Positions 60,101 through 64,000 of a stretch of 64,000 nt of DNA are shown here, in pieces. Position 1 is the first letter of the stretch. The number at the start of each line of letters is the position of its first letter. The notes beneath the pieces were generated by a model. The model was given only the letters and a program-made list of their open reading frames with translations, ran no database searches and had not been told where the DNA came from. This DNA comes from Lycorma delicatula. Taxonomy: Eukaryota; Arthropoda; Insecta; Hemiptera; Fulgoridae. Location: assembly GCF_047948215.1 (NCBI RefSeq), contig NC_134458.1, positions 86,197,260 to 86,261,259 of the forward strand, written 5' to 3'. Both the position numbers and the translations under genes were made by a program.

Positions 60101-62988
60101 TAAATATTTGCTCTAAGTTTTTTTTATTTTACTTCAGAATTATTTAATACCATTTATGTTCTATTGTGTAGTTTACATTATTTAGAAAATCTGAAAAAAT
60201 ATGTTTTATTACGTTGAAAACTTATTTAAAAGCAACTTATGATGTAATTAGTACTTTATGATTACGGTAGGTAATATCTTATTATGCGATATTTGTGAAT
60301 TAATTTTGTTATAAGTATAGCTGAAATAGTATAGGTTGGCCGATCGTCACCGTTGCAGATTTCCATAAGTTCCCCCCACACAACTCTGCCACTACTTGTA
60401 AAACAGAACGAAAAAAGTAGACCTAGTGATGTGACATACTTTTTAGCATATGATTTACCACTGTTTTCAGAATGAAATTTATCCAGCTGTATCAATCTAA
60501 ACTAAACTGTTTCCTCTTTTGGCGTGTTACGACATCCACCGTTCAATCTAAATTCCTATTCTACGTATGTAAACAAAAAAAAAAAACGACTTGCCAATAT
60601 GATTTTCATTAACCTTGATTTCACCTACCTGCCACAAGTAATGGAAGGTATTATCCCACTTTACAAAGGAAAGTTAATGCATTTATCATACAGATTTATT
60701 TGGTCATAAAAATTTGACTGGTTTGATGGTATTTTACATTTTTCTGTTTTGTGCCGACATTCCAATCTTCTAAAGGTTTTACATCTTTATTTCAGTTTTT
60801 GTCAATTGTTTTCACTCGCTGAAATTCCTTTTATTCCATATCAACTAAAACTGGATGCCTTAAATCAATCGTCTTCCGACGAAATTTTTTACAACATTGT
60901 CTTAAAAATGTTTTTTCTGATTTTTCTTTAATCAGTATCAATCTAACGAGCATAATAAGTTCAGTATGCTTCAGCAACATCACTTCTGTAACCTCAGACC
61001 TTTTATGTGTTTATTTTCTTAAAACCTTTTAGTTTCTTGTTTATATTTCACTTCCATATGCTTAAAACTAAATTTTATAAAAATATCTCAAATAATTTCC
61101 TTTTAATTTCAAAATATGTGTTCTATTAAATAATAAAAATATATTTGATTTTAAAACAAAGATATCATGAACTTCCTGTTTACTCTCTCGAATCTGTTTC
61201 TTTTTCTATTTTATCCATCAATTCATGTTGCATAAGACGAAGTACATAATCATTTGGAACTATAAATAAATGAAATTTTAAATAACTTTTCAATGAACTT
61301 AATGTCCTAGCTTTAATAAAATCTTGTCGGCAAATATTAAATAAAAATATACCTTTAAGTTAAATCTGGACCATCTGGAAACGTGAATAAGCAATATTTC
61401 AAAACTTATTTTATAAGAACACCTCCGATTTTCCAGAATTCTTTAAAATTTATTGAAAGTAAAATTCTGTTAAATTTGTCAAAAGAATTCCTTATTTTTA
61501 GAGTTTTATTAAAAGAATCTCTTATTTAAAATTTAAATTAAATTAATAAATAAATTTCGTTTTTTTAAAAATTAACTTATTTTTCTCAACAATGAACAGC
61601 TTAAAATGAAAACTTAAACCACTTTAATTCTGGAGTAATTTCTAACTTCACAACTTTAGCGTACGTGGTCAAGATAGAATAATAGCAAAACTTTTCTTAT
61701 TATCGTAAATATAGATTACAAAAGTCGGGTTATGTTGTAAACAAGGTTGATAGCCTGTTATAGTACTTGGACGGATACAATGATGTAATAATATTATCTT
61801 TTTCTTGAGCTGCGTTAGGTATTATCATCACAATTCGGCGCCTGACTATTTTTTTTTTTTAAGTCATATCGATCCGTGATGTGTCATGCAACCAAAACTT
61901 TAAATAATTTGGTTGATCACGAAAGAGTACATTTGTTGACATGAATACTATTATCATCTTCATCCGTACGTAGTGCAATTGTGCCAATGAAAAAGAAGTG
62001 AGAAAGAGGGTAGATAAGGAAATCAGAGCGAAAAAAATAGTAAAAAAAAAGAAGATGTTTAGCACGACAGATAAGCTCATGCAATAACGTGAAATATATG
62101 TATGAAAACGTGTAATAATGATTATAATAATAGCTGTAATCTATGACCGTTGTAAAAAATCATTTTCACTGATTAAATAAATAATAATGCAGACATATCG
62201 GTAAGGCAATTGTTCTGGATCATTTCTTTCTACAGGGCAATTAAAAAAGTATTTTACCATTCGATTGTAAATTATCAATTTTTTTAAACCAATTAATCAA
62301 AGATGATTAGTTGTTTTATAGTTAATTAGCCTAATTTATTATATAATAAATTAAATATATACAATATTTTATTCGTTCTGCTGATTGTACTGATTTTATA
62401 TGCAAATATTTTTATTTCTTATTTATTTATTTATTTACTTATTTGATACAACTGGTTTAACCTTATCTTATGTAAACAAAAGGATTTGATATAGATATAT
62501 AATTACAAAGTAAAAATTATACTAAAAAGAAAAGGAAAAAATAAAACAAAGCTATAGAAAAAATTTCATTCAGATCTAAGTAGCTATTCAAATTCCTTAA
62601 TTTACTCAACTCATTTAATATTATATATATTTTATAACTGTATAGTTAATAAATTAAAAATTAAAAAGAAATATCTTGATTAAAAATTAATGTTTAATTT
62701 CTAAACTTTATTCAGCAACAAAGTTATAGCCTTTCAGAGAACAGTAAGATATTTAATAGCTATCCAGTAGAATGTTCAATCATATTAAACAAATAATCTT
62801 TAAAAATTTAATCAAATAAAAACAATTTTACATGCAGATATAAGAGATATTACAACAAAAATGTGATCAGTTTTTGTAAAATCTATAGCCTGTCTAATGA
62901 AAGGAGATACTTAAATTTAAGCTGTTATAATTTTGCAACTAACATTTATAATAATAATAATAATTTTTTTTCATCATTTTTATTTTAC
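60101..62988. other. AT-rich region, no gene
   Basis: No coding region or RNA gene supported. Short plus-strand frames at 60524-60709 and 60749-60931 look compositionally random. Confidence 0.5.
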
Positions 62989-63987
62989 TGTAACAGGACC
63001 AGGGTAACGGATTTCTCCCATTTAAGAAGAAAGAAAGAGAAAATAATAACGAAAAGAAGAATCTAGAAGGAACTAAAAGGGATTCTTTTTTTAGAATAAT
63101 GGATCCGTTTTAACGATTAGTTCTTTGTGATACACACAACCACTTCAAAAAAGATCATGTTCGACCAGAAGGAATACCGGACCTGAATAAGAACTTATAA
63201 AAAAAGGTAAAGTCGCAGAAAATGAAAATTATTACGCTTTAATAATTAAAGGGACGAATCAGATACTGGTTTTGCAGGCCATAGGATGTAAATACGACCA
63301 GAGACCAGCGAACAACAGATAGTAGTTTTGCGAGTCCGTATTCGGCGTAGTCACGATAAGAAGAGATAACAGGGAGTAGTTTCGCAAGCCCGAGTTCGAT
63401 GCGTTTGCGGTGACAGCGATATTAGTAAGCGCTTAGTAACAACTAGTGAAAAGTAGTCACAACTGTTCCATTGTGGACAGTGGTTGAATACAAGAAGTTG
63501 TTCGGCAAGTTATTGGTAAACAGTAGTAAAAGTGACAGTATTTTATTCATTCATAAAGTGTAGGGTATTTCTGATGTTGACAGTAAAAGTAGTAATACTT
63601 CCAGAAAGTGACTGTTATTGTTATCTTGTTAATGAAATATTAGTTTCTACAGTCACTATAAAGTTTTTTTTTGTAAATTGGACTATATTTTGGTATTTTT
63701 GTAATTGGACTATATTTTGTATTTTGGTATATTGATATAATTTTGATATATTTTGGTTACTGCCATTATATAAATCTTGTCTTTTTATTTGAATTACTAT
63801 TTTGTATGTAATGTATATTTTTTGTTATTATTTATTTTATTCTATATGTTTTAGAGTAATAAATTGTATTTATAAAAAATTCTCAACTTTGGTGTCTGTC
63901 AGTATCCCTGGCGAACCATGAACGCGCGATAATACATTATTTTATTATTAAGAGCTCATTTAAACATCAAGAAACAAGTCTGTTACA
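62989..63987 (+). mobile_element. Candidate LTR (solo or 5' LTR), Ty3/gypsy-like ends
   Basis: Starts TGTAACAG and ends CTGTTACA, an exact 8-bp inverted repeat of the TG...CA type common to Ty3/gypsy LTRs. Length is 999 bp. A polyadenylation signal AATAAA lies at 63858-63863, about 125 bp before the end, as expected for the R-U5 part. Three imperfect repeats about 55 bp apart (starting 63261, 63317 and 63371, core AGTAGTTTTGCGAG) occupy the middle, as in U3 subrepeats. No 4-6 bp target duplication was matched, and no primer-binding site is seen in the 13 bases left in the window. Confidence 0.45.
63858..63863 (+). promoter_or_regulatory. Polyadenylation signal in the candidate LTR
   Basis: AATAAA in plus orientation, upstream of the proposed U5. 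Frequent by chance in this AT-rich DNA, so meaningful only with the LTR ends. Confidence 0.35.
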
Positions 63988-64000
63988 TTTTCAGAAAAAA

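Noticed and set aside
63532..63735. Plus-strand frame of 67 codons near the window end
   Set aside because: It lies inside the candidate LTR, is rich in repeats of WTIF-like residues from a local TGGACTATATTTTG repeat, and has no known domain.
1..64000. CRISPR arrays, operons or prokaryotic defence systems
   Set aside because: No spaced direct repeats of CRISPR type and no multi-gene coding arrays; all coding relics are eukaryotic transposons.

Overview
This is an A+T-rich (roughly 70% by eye) animal nuclear window, almost certainly from an insect. It carries Tigger/pogo, mariner, a DUF4817-type Tc1/mariner relative, hAT and Helitron remnants, an R1-clade LINE and several tRNA-derived SINEs. 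A hemipteran would fit, but the sequence alone does not settle the order. No complete host protein-coding gene was recognised. There is no operon, CRISPR array, rRNA gene or functional tRNA gene.

Layout. 345-4190 is a complete but dead Tigger-like DNA transposon with TA target duplication. 4562-4862 is a SINE (family A), followed by a hAT transposase C-terminus (5144-5340) and a probable hAT end near 5712. 5.7-13.2 kb is AT-rich with no gene. 13201-15350 holds two near-identical SINE copies (family B); the second is interrupted by a 497-bp MITE with perfect 149-bp arms. 17208-19526 is a Tc1/mariner-superfamily element with unusually long (about 450 bp) inverted repeats and a decayed transposase. 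24.2-24.5 kb is a probable LINE C-terminal relic. 27618-27920 is a second SINE-A. 34990-35796 is a decayed LINE ORF1 with zinc knuckles. 38357-38977 is a Helitron-type (DUF6570-like) fragment. 41928-42080 is a truncated SINE (family C). 48291-49531 is a full-length dead mariner. 49927-50231 could be a core promoter plus first exon of a small hydrophobic protein. 50323-50609 is a third SINE-A. 51491-55881 is a nest: a 5'-truncated R1-clade LINE inserted beside a SINE, sharing one target site. 59196-60098 is a second, internally deleted Tigger-like element. 62989-63987 is a candidate LTR.

How parts relate. The SINEs look modular: families A and D have different tRNA-like heads but the same 3' tail, while C and D share a head but have different tails. 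The R1-type LINE keeps readable endonuclease and reverse transcriptase with few disabling lesions, so it is the youngest large element. The DNA transposons have all lost catalytic segments or residues. Scattered between them are at least eleven short, nearly perfect hairpins with small loops that are not parts of the recognised elements. No convincing new molecular system was found; the most interesting signals are SINE modularity, the nested insertions, the perfect-arm MITE and the excess of hairpins.
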